A stretch of DNA of 64,000 bases from Unio delphinus (Eukaryota; Mollusca; Bivalvia; Unionida; Unionidae), in contig JAQISU010000179.1 in NCBI GenBank assembly GCA_029339505.1, forward strand, positions 5,579,501-5,643,500, read 5' to 3'. The translations under genes and the position numbers were made by a program. The notes below the pieces were generated by a model, which ran no database searches, was not told the origin of the DNA, and saw only the letters and a program-made list of their open reading frames with translations. This document shows, in pieces, positions 11,926 through 22,203 of this stretch (position 1 is the first letter of the stretch; every line of letters begins with the position of its first letter).

Positions 11926-12492
11926 TGTGAAGCATGGATGGATGAAACACTAATGTTGCATAGGATTGAAGAAATTTATGTGCCATTCACCAGAAGAGAG
12001 CAATCACTATTAGTTATGGACTCGTTCCGGGCTCACATCACTGATGACGTAAAGAAACAGTTGTGGCGCGGAAATGTTGTGCCAGCAATAATACCAGGAG
12101 GCTGCACGTCTAAGTTGCAATCTCTCGATGTAAGCATCAATAAACCTGTCAAGAGTTACTTCCTCCGAAGCTGGACAGAATACATCAGGGATGCTATGAA
12201 TGCATTACAATCATCTGATGAAAGCAGCAATGCACGGATCAAGACAGCCAGCAAAAAGACTATATTGGACTGGGTTATAAATGCCATGGACACATTGAAG
12301 TAAACGCGCACAATGATAATAAAATCTTTCAAGGTGTGCAGCATCTGTGCCAATCGGAACAGAAGTGAAAATGCGCTGATCAGAAATGACAATAAATTAA
12401 GCAATATGGATGATGACAGTGATAAAGAATTTGATGGTTTTTCACTCAAGGACCTAAACAAGGCTATGTATAAGTTACTTGAAATAGAATAA
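11926..12492 (+). pseudogene. Pogo/Tigger-type (DDE_1) transposase, 5'-truncated and interrupted
   Basis: The open frame runs from 11686; family-like sequence starts near W84 (about 11935, AWMDETLMLHRIEE). LLVMDSFRAH follows with the second catalytic Asp, then IPGGCTSKLQSLDVSINKP with the third. This is the signature of the DDE_1 endonuclease of pogo/Tigger transposons and of host proteins derived from them. The N-terminal DNA-binding helix-turn-helix and the part with the first catalytic Asp are missing. The frame stops at 12301 (TAA), but the same frame continues with IIKSFKVCSIC and an acidic tail DDDSDKEFDGF to a second stop at 12490. One nonsense change therefore separates the body from a normal-looking C-terminus. 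It is probably a dead fragment; no flanking inverted repeats were identified. Confidence 0.75.
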
Positions 12493-12606
12493 TATATTTA
12501 AATATATTACAGCATTAAATCATATTTCTTTTCATTCTTTGATATTGCTATTTATTGTGCATGGCTTAAACCAAATTTTTTTTATCCATCAATCTATCTG
12601 CATACA

Positions 12607-12610
<4 letters not shown>

Positions 12611-12640
<30 letters not shown>

Positions 12641-12651
12641 CATACATACAT
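12611..12651. repeat. (CATA)n microsatellite
   Basis: About ten CATA units just downstream of the transposase fragment. Confidence 0.95.
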
Positions 12652-12698
12652 GCGATTAAGAATTTTCAATTATATTAGTTCTTGGAAGTTCATGATCA

Positions 12699-13531
12699 CA
12701 TTAAACATACATGCCAACAATTACGCTTTTGGCGTAATCATTACGCTTTTTGTCACTAAATTACGCGTTACGCTTTAACGTATATGGATTACGCTTTTTT
12801 GGTACATCAACCTCCCCAAAAAAAAAATTATTTGTTTTCTCGTTATTATTAAAGTTCCATTAATCCCACAGACCGTATTTTAGAAAAGACGGCTTTTACG
12901 TAACTACAATATAAGAGTACACTAAACCGTGGACTTTCGTAATAGTATCATGTTCTATTTATAGCTAACCTGGTTCTACTGTTGACCTCGATTCTATTTA
13001 TATTTATTTATATGCGTAGTGAGGAGATTAATATTTACTCGCAGATTCCATATTCTAATTCATATTTCTTGCAGCACCAGTCTAAATATATTTTAGCGCT
13101 TAAAAAGTATATTTTATTTTTCTCTATGCATTTATGTGAGCAAAAATATCTCCTTTCAAAAATTTCCCAGATAAATTAGAAAAAGGCAACCGAAAACCCC
13201 CGAAACAAAATATAACAGAATCCTCTAAATATTAAGAACAAAAAAAAAAAAAAAAAGTACAGCATCACGTGACATCTATTTCCGGCCGTGTCAAAATTTT
13301 TTTTAAAATTTAGCGCGAAACGTTTTAAGAAGGTTTCTAGTCGATGTGTGTAAAGCTAAAAGTGCTACACATGAAAACTTGAAACAGTAAAGGATGAGCA
13401 GGGCAAATAATGGTTGTTTATTGAAATTTTAGCATGTTATATGTGGATTACGCTTTTTCCGCCTGGATTCCGCTTTTTTACCACTTGGATTACGACACTT
13501 CCTCGTCAGGGGTTGGCATGTATGCATTAAA
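12699..13531. mobile_element. Non-autonomous DNA transposon with 7-bp target duplication and TTACGC clusters
   Basis: The element spans 12706-13524 (819 bp). It begins CATACATGCCAAC and ends with the inverse, GTTGGCATGTATG. It is flanked by the perfect direct repeat CATTAAA (12699-12705 and 13525-13531). The first 90 bp hold at least six TTACGC or GCGTAA motifs; the last 90 bp hold GGATTACGCTTTTT, GGATTCCGCTTTTT and GGATTACGAC. Such subterminal motif clusters are typical transposase-binding sites. No transposase is encoded. The family is not known to me. Confidence 0.75.
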
Positions 13532-13756
13532 TAATTGGCGACCAAATGAAGCAAACTTTGTATCAGTTAAATTAACGACAAACACGCTGTGAAATTTACG
13601 TTAAAACAACACCGCTGATCTTTGTTGATTATGTCCAAAAACAAAAATTGTAAAACAATTAAAGCGGAGCAACATTCAAAAACTTACAAGGCATTATTAC
13701 CTTCCCCCCCCCCCAATGGTCTGAAAACACACAGTAAATACAGATTATTTCCTAGT

Positions 13757-13761
13757 TATTA

Positions 13762-13812
<51 letters not shown>

Positions 13813-14000
13813 TGATGATTATTATTATTTTTATTATTATTATTATTATTATTAATATTATTACTATTATTATTATTTTTATTATTATTATTATATTGAT
13901 GATTATTATTATTATTATTATTACTATTATTATTATTACTATTATTATTATTACTGTTATTATTATTTTAGTAGTAGTAGTAGTGGTGGTGGTGGTAGTA
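13757..14000. repeat. Interrupted (ATT)n microsatellite running into (GTA/GTG)n
   Basis: Over 200 bp of ATT units with ATTGATGATT and ACT variants, ending in GTAGTAGTGGTGGTGG. Open frames across it are low-complexity artefacts. Confidence 0.95.
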
Positions 14001-14276
14001 TTAGCATAACAGCTACAAGTTTTAAGTTGGTATCAGTTTCAGAGTTTAAGAGGTTTGTTTTCTTAATTGGATCTTTTCATGTATATTATACATGTATATA
14101 TTTTTAAAAAAATACCTCAATTATTTTTGTAAAATTATGGTTCTGTCAATAAGATGCAGGTAATATGGAAATAGATTTTGGGACCAATATGACTTTATTG
14201 GGAACATTTTGACAGTCTAATGTGTCTGTCACATTATCAATATAGTGGTGATACTGTGTATGTGTTATTTATTTTG

Positions 14277-14280
<4 letters not shown>

Positions 14281-14319
<39 letters not shown>
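14281..14319. repeat. (TA)n microsatellite
   Basis: An uninterrupted TA run of about 38 bp. Confidence 0.95.
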
Positions 14320-14320
<1 letters not shown>

Positions 14321-14949
14321 GAACATTTAATGCAGTATTTCTTGTTATCATTCTCCTAATGCATTATGGTATTATGTATATACTAATAAACTTATTCTGA
14401 CCAATAAGATTTCATTTGTAATTAATTATCATGACTACCTGAGGAGTTCCAAATTAGGGAGACCAATGCATATTAATGTGATGATCATCGTGAATAATGC
14501 TTCAAATTATTTGAGGTTCCTACCATTATGGAGACTTTATTTCTGACCCAATTTGGATCAGAGCTGATTATTATTCTTTGATTTTATAATGAACAAAATT
14601 CATGCATAGTTAGCTGATCTATTGACCTTTTGACCTCTAGAAATGTTAGTTTATACCCAGAAAGTCATTGCCATCATATCGGATGCTTTTGTGAAATCTG
14701 TGCACATGCATTAAGTTATCTTGAAATTGAATTTCTCAGCTTATTACCAATTCAGAAACCATTTTAAAAACAAAATGATTTTGATGAAACTTGGTTGGTG
14801 AGTTTGTATGTTTAAGATCTCATGAGGGTGATAATGTGTGATACGGTAATGTTTGATAATGTGCAAGATCTCACAAATTATAGCAGTGATATTGCATCTG
14901 CTTGTTTTTTTTTCTACCATACTTGAGCTCTTATTTCTGCTCAGATTTT
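14320..14949. other. Intergenic stretch, nothing recognised
   Basis: Unremarkable AT-rich DNA ahead of the minisatellite that the DIRS element interrupts. Confidence 0.4.
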
Positions 14950-15100
14950 GAGTTAATCTTGTATGTGATAGGCTGAGCATGTTGCCAGATTGGTGAATAT
15001 CTATCTTGTATGTGATAGGCTGAGCATGTTGCCAGATTGGTGAATATCTCAGAGGTAATCTTGTATGTGATAGGCTGAGCATGTTGCCAGATTGGTGAAT
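14950..15100. repeat. Left half of a ~50-bp minisatellite split by the DIRS insertion
   Basis: Three copies of a unit containing TCTTGTATGTGATAGGCTGA and GCATGTTGCCAGATTGGTGA. The array stops inside GGTGAAT at 15100, where the retrotransposon begins, and resumes at 22204. Confidence 0.9.
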
Positions 15101-15118
15101 TTCTCCTTTGAATACGTT

Positions 15119-15287
15119 CCCCAATCACATTACTTTAGGGATATTAGCCTGCTACCTCGCGAATCCAGCCCTACCAAAAGACGAAAATTCGTCTTTCCTG
15201 TCTATGTCATATAGACAAAGGGCAATAACTCTTGCCCATTACCTCCCCTTGCCGCCCGTTAGGTGTCGCTTCTTTAGTTTTTTAGCT
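15119..15287 (+). repeat. Left inverted terminal repeat of the DIRS element
   Basis: Nearly identical, inverted, to 21995-22162. It includes CCAATCACATTACTTTAGGG and GCCGCCCGTTAGGTGTCGC. The outermost 18 bp (15101-15118) are not shared with the right end but are complementary to the left part of the internal region. Confidence 0.9.
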
Positions 15288-15504
15288 TCGCTTACGCGAA
15301 AACACGTACAATTAGACCTCCAATGAATCCAAGCCATCTTAGTGTAAATTCTGACCATCCGAAGTTAAATTTGGAATTACTGTGTTGGATAATCATTCCT
15401 CTACAGGTCGTATACATTATTTTACAATATTTTCCAATTTGAGTGACTTTGTCACCTTTTCTAGACTTCGGACCAGGTTGCAACGTGGTCAAAGTATGTA
15501 ATAC

Positions 15505-16330
15505 ATGTAGCACTCAATAATTTCGCTTATTCCGTATGTAACGTTTACGATATTAGCGACTAATAACGTGCTGCATTGATAATGTGTGCTGTATTTATCT
15601 TCTTTGACGTTTCAGTAGACTTCAAAAAAGTCTTTGAACGACCAATTGCGACTATTTAATGGCGGACTTCGTGTTGTAGTCACGAATTCACGCGACACTT
15701 AATCATTTCGCTTCCTCCGTTAGTTACGGTTATGGAATAGCGACTTAATAGCGTACTGAATTGCTAATTTGTGCTTTGTTTATCTTCTTTCCGTTTCAGT
15801 AGACTTCGTCTCTGAACGACCAGTTGCGACTATTTAATGGCGGAATTTCGTGTTGTAGTCACGAATTCAAACGACACTTAATCATTTCGCTTCCTCCGTT
15901 AGTTACGGTTATGGAATAGCGACTTAATAGCGTACTGATTGTTAATTTGTGCTTTGTTTATCTTCTTTCCGTTTCAGTAGACTTCGTCTCTGAACGACCA
16001 GTTGCGACTATTTAATGGCGGAATTTCGTGTTGTAGTCACGAATTCACGCGACACTTAATCATTTCGCTTCCTTCGTTAGTTACGGTTATGGAATAGCGA
16101 CTTAATAGCGTACTGAATTGTTAATTTGTGCTTTGTTTATCATCTTTTCGTTTCAGTAGACTTCGTCTTGAACGACCTATTGCAACATGCTCACGGTGAT
16201 AACTAGTGTGGTCATTAAGAGTTAACATGGCACGGAATAATTTGACTACTCCGTTAATAACGGTTATAGTATTATCGAATTAATAATATGCTGAATTTTT
16301 TTAATCTGTGCTTTGTTCTCTTCTTTTGTC
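15505..16330 (+). repeat. ~180-bp tandem repeats in the DIRS leader, about 4.5 copies
   Basis: The landmark CACTTAATCATTTCGCTTCC recurs at 15695, 15875 and 16053 (period 178-180 bp), with diverged copies on both sides. Each unit ends in a pyrimidine-rich stretch and TTTCAG-TAG, like a splice acceptor. The last of these lies about 22 bp before the gag ATG at 16360. Repeats of this sort may hold the promoter or provide alternative acceptors; that part is inference. Confidence 0.85.
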
Positions 16331-16359
16331 GTTTCAGTAGCAAAGTCGACAACGAAGGC

Positions 16360-19230
16360 ATGAATGGCAAAATGGGTGTTGGCAATGTGGAAATGGAGGA
16401 AATTATGTTGACATGGTTTAGGCTGCCCAGTGGATGTAAATTTCACCGCAGGTCCGTGCATGGCTTTCGGGCCTGTAAGTCCGGACGCATGGAGTCTAGG
16501 CTGGATCAATTGGATCCATTTTATTATGCACTTTCGCCGGCCGTCCAGCCGTCCGTCCAGCCGACACCGTCAGTTCAGCCGGCACTTCAGCAGGCACCAA
16601 CCGGCACTAGCCATACATCCGGCACCGTCCGTTCAGCCCAAATGGCACCGGACGGCCAGCGGACCTTCCAGCTGGCATCAACAGGCACCGGCCGTTCAGC
16701 CCAAATGGCACCGGCCGGCCAGCCGACCTTCCAGCCTGCATCAATAGGCACCGGCCGTCCACCCACCAACGACCGTTCAGCCCAAATGGCACCGGTCGTC
16801 CAGCCGACCTTCCAGCCGGCATCAACTGGCACCGGCTGTCCATCCGACAACGACCGTTCAGCCCAAATGGCACCGGTCGTCCAGCCGACCTTCCAGCCTG
16901 CATCAACAGGCACCGGCCGTCCACCCGGCAACGACCGTTCAGACCAAATGGTACCGGTCGTCCAGTCGACCTTCCAGCCGGCATCAACCGGCACCGGCCG
17001 TCCGTCCGGCAACGACCGTTCAGCCCAAATGGCACCGGTCGTCCAGCCGACCTTCCAGCCGGCATCAACCTGCACCGGCCGTCCATCCGGCAACGACCGT
17101 TCAGCCCAAATGGTACCGGTCGTGCAACCGACCTTCCAGCCGGCATCAACCTGCACCGGCCGTCCATCCGGCAACGACCGTTCAGCCCAAATGGCACCGG
17201 TCTTCCAGCCGACATCAACCTGCACCGGCTGTACATTTGATTTACGGAGATTATAGTGATGTACCCGTCAGTCAATCTGTACTACTGGTTACATATCACT
17301 ACCATGAGAGAGATGTTATAGATGTATCTCCGTCCAATCAGACCATTCGAGAGGCAGGTGCCGGTCATAGCCGAACCTTCGCCGACATTCCGGCCGACCA
17401 TATACCAGACAAATCAGTCGGTATCGCCGGTGTACACCTCCCGTCACGTCAAATACGTGTCGGTGTGATTTTAAAACGAGGGAGAATTAGTGACATTATC
17501 AGAGATGACGGAATTGAGTTATCTATGCCACTTGGTATGCGCTACCCAGATATGGCAGCTTTACCAGAACAGGACTTTCAGGCCGACCATTCGTCAGTTC
17601 AATCAGCCGTTAGTGCCGGCCGTCCATATGTTCACGGCTTCTCCACAAGGGAGATTTAGTGAAAGTGTCAATTATGACAGAATTGCGTCATCTAGGTCAC
17701 CTGGTATGCTGTACAGATATGCAAGCTATACCAGAACCAACATTCCCTCTGAGCGAATGGTAGATGGGTGCACAGTGCTGGCCGCACTACATAAGCATTA
17801 TGTAATTATTATTACCTTCTAGCCGGCACCAACCGGCACCGGGCGTCCATCCGGCAATGACCGTTCAGCCATATGGCACCGGTCATCCAGCCGGCACTAA
17901 CCGGCACCGGGCGTCGATCCGGCAATGACCGTTCAACCCAAATGGCACCGGTTGTCCAGCCAAGCTTCCAGCCGACACTTGCCGGCACTGACAGTCCATC
18001 TGGCTCCGGCCGTCCAGCCCAACAGGCACCGGTTGTCCAACCGTATGGAGATTTTAGTCATATACCAGTCCGTCCGACTGTACCGCTGTACCAGCACGGG
18101 GACTTTTATCATACCGCAATCCGCACAAATCGGATTGACGAAGATTCTAGTGATGTTTCCGTCTGTCAATCCGTACTACCGGTTACATATCACTACCATG
18201 ACTCTGATGTTGGCGATGAATCTCTCGATCCAACCCGACCATTCGAGCGGTCGGTGCCGGTCATAGCCGGCCCGTCGCAGGCGTTCAGGCCAAACATATA
18301 CCAATCAATTCATTCGGCATTGCCGGCCGTCCATAGGCTATCAACTCATCCACAAGGGAGAGTGAATGCCTTTTTTAGAGATGACGGATTCGAGTCATCT
18401 ATGCCACCTGGTATGCATTACCCCGATATGGATGCTTTACCAGAGCAAGATTATGCACATAGTGAGTGCGATGAATCACAGGCAAATCAGCTGTATGCAG
18501 ATCCAACTATGGAACGGACTGAGTTCAGCTTCAAAGCCGCAGTGGAGGAAATTTTTAGGGTGTTAAGGCCCCTTCAGAATGCCCTCCACCTCCTGCTGAA
18601 ATTACCGACTATAGGGTTAGTGCGTCGGTCGATCTGGATGAAGGGGAAGAGATTCTATCCTTCCGCCTCCTTGCCCAGTCGACAAAATTAAGGAAATTAA
18701 TGACCGTCTGTCGACACGTATAGGGGATCCAGGAAATGCTAAGGCGTTCTTTTCTGAAAGCCAAGTACCAGCGTCGTTTTCAGGTCGATGGTACAAAACT
18801 CACTCCGATGCGTTCAATACTGAGGTCCTGGCTCGGGATAAAATAGGGCAGCAGTCCATATGTCTGCGGCATTGTCTTATAAAGTGGACAAAACTGTGTT
18901 CAATGCCACGTCCAAGCTGGTTCGAATGTAGTCGCTACGTCTTCACTGTTAGACCTAGCCTCCCTAGCCATTTTCAGGATCGCTGAAAAATCTGGCAATG
19001 AACATGCTTGGGATTCGACGGCCCGGTTAGCTAGGGTTCTTAACAGGGCAGCTCACCATTCCATGGCCAATGCGCTGACTGCTTCTGCCAACCTAGACCT
19101 GATACGTCGTGACGCATGTCTGAAGGGCACGTCGCTTAAACCCCATCATAAGCTGGCTAGATATGACCGACGCACATTTCACGTCCCTATCCCACGAGTA
19201 GCGGACATTCTCCGTTGTGCTTGTCGGGAC
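16360..19230 (+). pseudogene. DIRS gag-like ORF1, Pro/Gln-rich repeats, frameshifted
   Basis: The first piece runs from ATG 16360 to the stop at 17254-17256 (298 codons). I prefer this ATG because the upstream reading (from 16288) crosses the leader repeat and its acceptor-like site. After a unique N-terminus come in-frame 81-bp units (27 residues: SAQMAPVVQPTFQPAS, then TGTGRPSGNDR). The frame then shifts: 17237-17659 and 17873-18691 continue the protein, and their blocks QSVLLVTYHYH and QSVLPVTYHYH show an internal duplication (17240-17700 with 18045-18440). A conserved DIRS gag C-terminus can be followed to LIRRDACLKGTSLKP and RVADIL near 19130-19215. Gag would package the RNA. It is broken by several shifts. 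Confidence 0.75.
16620..17215. repeat. 81-bp coding minisatellite inside DIRS gag
   Basis: Units of exactly 81 bp (for example gCCCAAATGGC at 16780 and 16861), preceded by two shorter units near 57-60 bp. Because 81 is a multiple of three, copy number can change without shifting frame. The opposite strand is open in two frames across the same repeats; those are shadows. Related but shorter copies recur at 17820-18060. Confidence 0.85.
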
Positions 19231-19530
19231 TAGGCTTATCAGTTCCATGTCATACCTTTTGGCCTAAATTTAAGCACTTGGGCTAGTACCAAGGTTATGG
19301 GTTACGTCGTCACCCTGTTCCGCTCGACTTCATCTATTGCGTCGGCAGTATATTTGGATGACATCCTCCAGAAACATCTGTCAAGTTCTATTCTGCTTAA
19401 AGGCAGAAACGATCTTATATCACTTTACGTCATATAGGCTTTCTCGTGAACTGGATAAAGTTTGATCTCTGTCCAATCCGGATTTTGGTCCATCTGGGTG
19501 TGGAGTTTCTCCCGATCTGAATCTGGTAAG
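19215..19530 (+). pseudogene. DIRS reverse transcriptase, truncated palm fragment
   Basis: The fragment starts abruptly with AYQFHVIPFGLN, in frame with the end of gag but after a TAG. It then shows the catalytic box VYLDDIL at 19348-19368. A shift of frame follows before HIGFLVNW and LVHLGVEF (19431-19512), motifs that follow YxDD in DIRS reverse transcriptases. The fingers domain and the first catalytic Asp, normally about 150 residues before this point, are absent, so an internal deletion joined gag to the RT palm. Confidence 0.8.
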
Positions 19531-19814
19531 GCTTCCTCGAGTTTGCGATTATCCAGATAATTGCACTCGTAGAGTCCGTTTCCGACAGGATGCGCATTTT
19601 AGCGAGAGAGTTGCAGATCCTCGGATTATTCAATGCGGCAGCAGACTTGATCCCGATCAGCCGTCCTTTTATGCGCCCTTTACAAAGGACGTTGCTAGCG
19701 TAATTGCGCTCTTTTCAAGTCCCTTCGATCCCAGAAAACAGTCATGCTCACGCCAGAGATACAATCATTCTTGAGTCAATGGCACAACCCCTGTAGGCTG
19801 TCCACAGGGATTAC

Positions 19815-20240
19815 TCTGGAGATACCCCAAGGGGATAACGGTATGTTCCGCCACTAATACCTACGGTTGGGGTGCCCACCTGTTGCCGAACTTCGATACT
19901 GTCAGCGGCACGTGGGTGCCAGGGGCGAGCCCTTTCCACATCAACCTTTCAGAAATAACGGCTGTCATCAATGCCTTTCATTTCGGGCAGGATCAACTCT
20001 TATTACAAACTGCCCTCATTATGTCAGACAACATTGTGGTGGTGCCTTGCCTCAAAACAAGGGGACACCAATCACCAGACCTGTGCAATCTGAACTGGCA
20101 ATTTCTACATTGGTTCGACAATCTCCACCTCAATGTACAATTCAGACACATTCTTGGCAGACTCAATGTCTTGGCTGACACTCTATCTAGTCATTCACAC
20201 AGAATGGTCACTCCATCAATCGGACTTTCTTCCAATTGAC
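19815..20240 (+). pseudogene. DIRS RNase H domain
   Basis: One frame reads TYGWGAHL, then HINLSEITAV, then IMSDNIVVV, a Lys-Thr-Arg-Gly-His segment and RHILGRLNVLADTLS, the order of conserved blocks in DIRS/Ty3-type RNase H. The usual first catalytic Asp (TDAS before GWGA) appears as Ala here; the Glu (LSE) and second Asp (SDN) are kept. The domain removes RNA from the RNA-DNA hybrid during reverse transcription. It has no methionine start because it belongs to the RT polyprotein. Confidence 0.82.
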
Positions 20241-20560
20241 ACACTTTGGAGACGTCCGATGATTGATCTTTTGCAACAAGATGGAATCGCAAGTTCTCCA
20301 CCTTTCATCTCACAGGTTCCAGACCCAGAAGCTTGGGTCGTGGATGCTCGATCAATCACCTGGGAAGGGTTGTGGGCATTCTCCTACCCTCCCACGGTCT
20401 TGGTACTGGAATTAATCCAGAAGTTAAGGGGTCAGAATTGTCAGATGGTTCTGATTACCCTTCTCAGATAGAACAACTCCTGGGTCTCCGATCTACTCAA
20501 TCTAGGCGATAGATCTACCCAGGAAGATTACAGTCAGCACAAGTACTCACAAGCAACCGC
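20241..20560 (+). pseudogene. DIRS connection region between RNase H and recombinase
   Basis: The frame 20133-20471 continues with WSLHQSDF, LWRRPMIDL, PDPEAWVVDARSITWEGLWA and a hydrophobic PP segment. This linker is conserved after RNase H in DIRS-like polyproteins. It ends at a stop near 20469. No methyltransferase domain was seen. Confidence 0.65.
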
Positions 20561-20579
20561 GGCCAGGGGTGTTCCACCC

Positions 20580-20924
20580 CTGTCCGGACCGTCTTTATGT
20601 TCAAGCTTGGCTCTTGTCCAGACAGCCTTGCAAGACAAACAATTTAAATCTTTGATTGCGGAGAGAATCTCGAGAGCAAGAAGGCCCTCTACTCTGAAGG
20701 TTTACGAGGGCAAGTGGCATGTTTTCAGAGACTGGTACCATATCATTCACATTGTTCCTCTGAGTGTCACAATCCCTCAACTGGCCAACTTTTCTCTGGC
20801 TTTTCGAGGAGAAACATCTGGCTCCAGTTATTCTCAAATGTTACCGCTCCATGATATCAGACACATTCCGCCATTCTGGTACATGTGCTATCAGCCATGA
20901 CAAAGATTTGTCAGATCTTTAGAC

Positions 20925-20962
<38 letters not shown>

Positions 20963-21640
20963 CGACTTATATCCCTCACCCTGTTTTCAAATGGAATCTG
21001 TCCTGGGTTTTAACATGACTCAATTCAGACAGTATTGAGTCTTTAACCCACGATTAGTTAAAGCTACTATCATACAAATTGGGTTTCTTGATGGCCTTAG
21101 CTTCAGCATGCAGGGTGAGCGAGTTACATGTCCTTTCTAGTGACCCGAACTCTCTTTCGTTTCGATCAGAGGGTTTGATGGTCCTCTTGACGCAGCCAGG
21201 CTTCGTAGTCCAAACTAGATTACCATACATTGCGATCAACGAGTCGTCATTAGCTCGCTTTCTTTATAGATAAGTCAGGATCAACAGCCATGTAAGATCC
21301 TGTTTGGGCACTCTAGCACCATTTCAATGCATAGAGGTGAGTCAGGTCACATACTAGCACCCCTTTCTTCTGGTGATAGCTGGGATATGAGATATCACCA
21401 TTCAAGCCCTTGCTTCATGGCTGTAGTGGGTTATACGCTCGGCGTACTCTGAGAATTCGCAAATCAGTCACCTTATAGAAGCTGTTGCAGAGTCAACCTT
21501 CTACAGTTTTATCTTCAAGTTTGTACTCGCAGAGGCAAACATTGATTCTAGTAGGTCCGGTGTTGGGCAGCCCAGACGCCCACCAGACCCATGTGCAACA
21601 ATCAGCACAGCCTATTAGCTTCGCTGGATTCGCCAGATAA
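20580..21640 (+). pseudogene. DIRS tyrosine recombinase, two decayed parts
   Basis: N-terminal DNA-binding part, 20607-20900: RRPSTLKVYEGKWHVFRDW, then LPLHDIRH after a frameshift from the expected YRS-IS helix. A 29-base poly(A) run at 20929-20957 follows. The catalytic part (about 21060-21560) has the conserved FLMALASACRVSELHVLS with the first catalytic Arg. Further on, IEAVAESTFYSFIFKFVLAE aligns with the usual STF-x-x-FY-x-x-DV box, but the nucleophilic Tyr position reads Ile. The enzyme would integrate a circular cDNA; this copy cannot. Confidence 0.8.
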
Positions 21641-21842
21641 ATTTTCGTAGGTAAGAAGATTTCAATAACTATCTTCTTAACCGCATAAAAGGGTCACATA
21701 TCACGTGACCCTGGGCTGTGTTGCTGATTGAAAATTAGGAGACCGGGTTATCATTCACATGGGGAATCCAACCATCATTCCCTAGAGGATACCCGGGGTG
21801 GAGGTCGGATGCTCCGCATTCCCTCCTCCTATTACTTATTCT

Positions 21843-21938
21843 CCTAAAGTAATGTGATTGGGGAACGTATTCAAAGGAGAAAGCAAATTTTTTAGTAAAT
21901 TATGTTTCTCCGAGAATACTTACCCAATCACATTACTA
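21843..21938. repeat. Internal complementary region (ICR) of the DIRS element
   Basis: Bases 21843-21882 are the complement of the left outer end (15101-15138, including AACGTATTCAAAGGAGAAA). Bases 21882-21938 are the complement of the right outer end (22146-22203, including GTTTCTCCGAGAATACTTAC). The two halves abut at GAGAAAGCAAA. In DIRS elements this region templates completion of the circular intermediate. Confidence 0.9.
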
Positions 21939-21994
21939 AGAAACCCTCCCAACCACCCCGCCATGCGAGCATCCTCGTGTTTTATATATCGCTC

Positions 21995-22162
21995 AGCTTA
22001 AAAACTAAAGAAGCGACACCTAACGGGCGGCAAGGGGAGGTAATGGGCAAGAGTTATTGCCCTTTGTCTATATGACATAGACAGGAAAGACGAATTTTCG
22101 TCTTTTGGTAGGGCTGGATTCGCGAGGTAGCAGGCTAATATCCCTAAAGTAATGTGATTGGG
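21995..22162 (-). repeat. Right inverted terminal repeat of the DIRS element
   Basis: Inverted match to 15119-15287. The final 41 bp (22163-22203) are unique to this end and complementary to the right part of the internal region. Confidence 0.9.
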
Positions 22163-22203
22163 TAAGTATTCTCGGAGAAACATAATTTGCTAAAAAATTT
22201 GCT

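Larger units (their letters stand above)
15101..22203 (+). mobile_element. DIRS-type tyrosine-recombinase retrotransposon, 7.1 kb, decayed
   Basis: The diagnostic DIRS architecture is all visible: inverted terminal repeats (15119-15287 and 21995-22162), an internal complementary region (21843-21938) whose halves are complementary to the two outer ends, and the order gag, RT, RNase H, tyrosine recombinase. There is no target-site duplication: the flanks GGTGAAT and ATCTCAGAG rejoin to the sequence found in the intact repeat unit. DIRS elements integrate as circles through a tyrosine recombinase, which explains this. The copy is dead: gag, RT and recombinase are frameshifted, the RT N-terminus is deleted, and key residues in RNase H and recombinase appear changed. 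The gag region is distinctly GC-richer than its surroundings. Confidence 0.92.

Noticed and set aside
12156..12461. Minus-strand 101-codon frame
   Set aside because: Opposite strand of the pogo-type transposase.
16587..17275. Minus-strand open frames of 212 and 222 codons
   Set aside because: Shadows of the GC-rich 81-bp gag repeats on the plus strand, which carry the recognisable element.
20929..20957. A 29-base poly(A) inside the recombinase as a sign of a nested retrotransposed copy
   Set aside because: No foreign sequence or target duplication lies next to it; it looks like homopolymer growth in decayed DIRS sequence.
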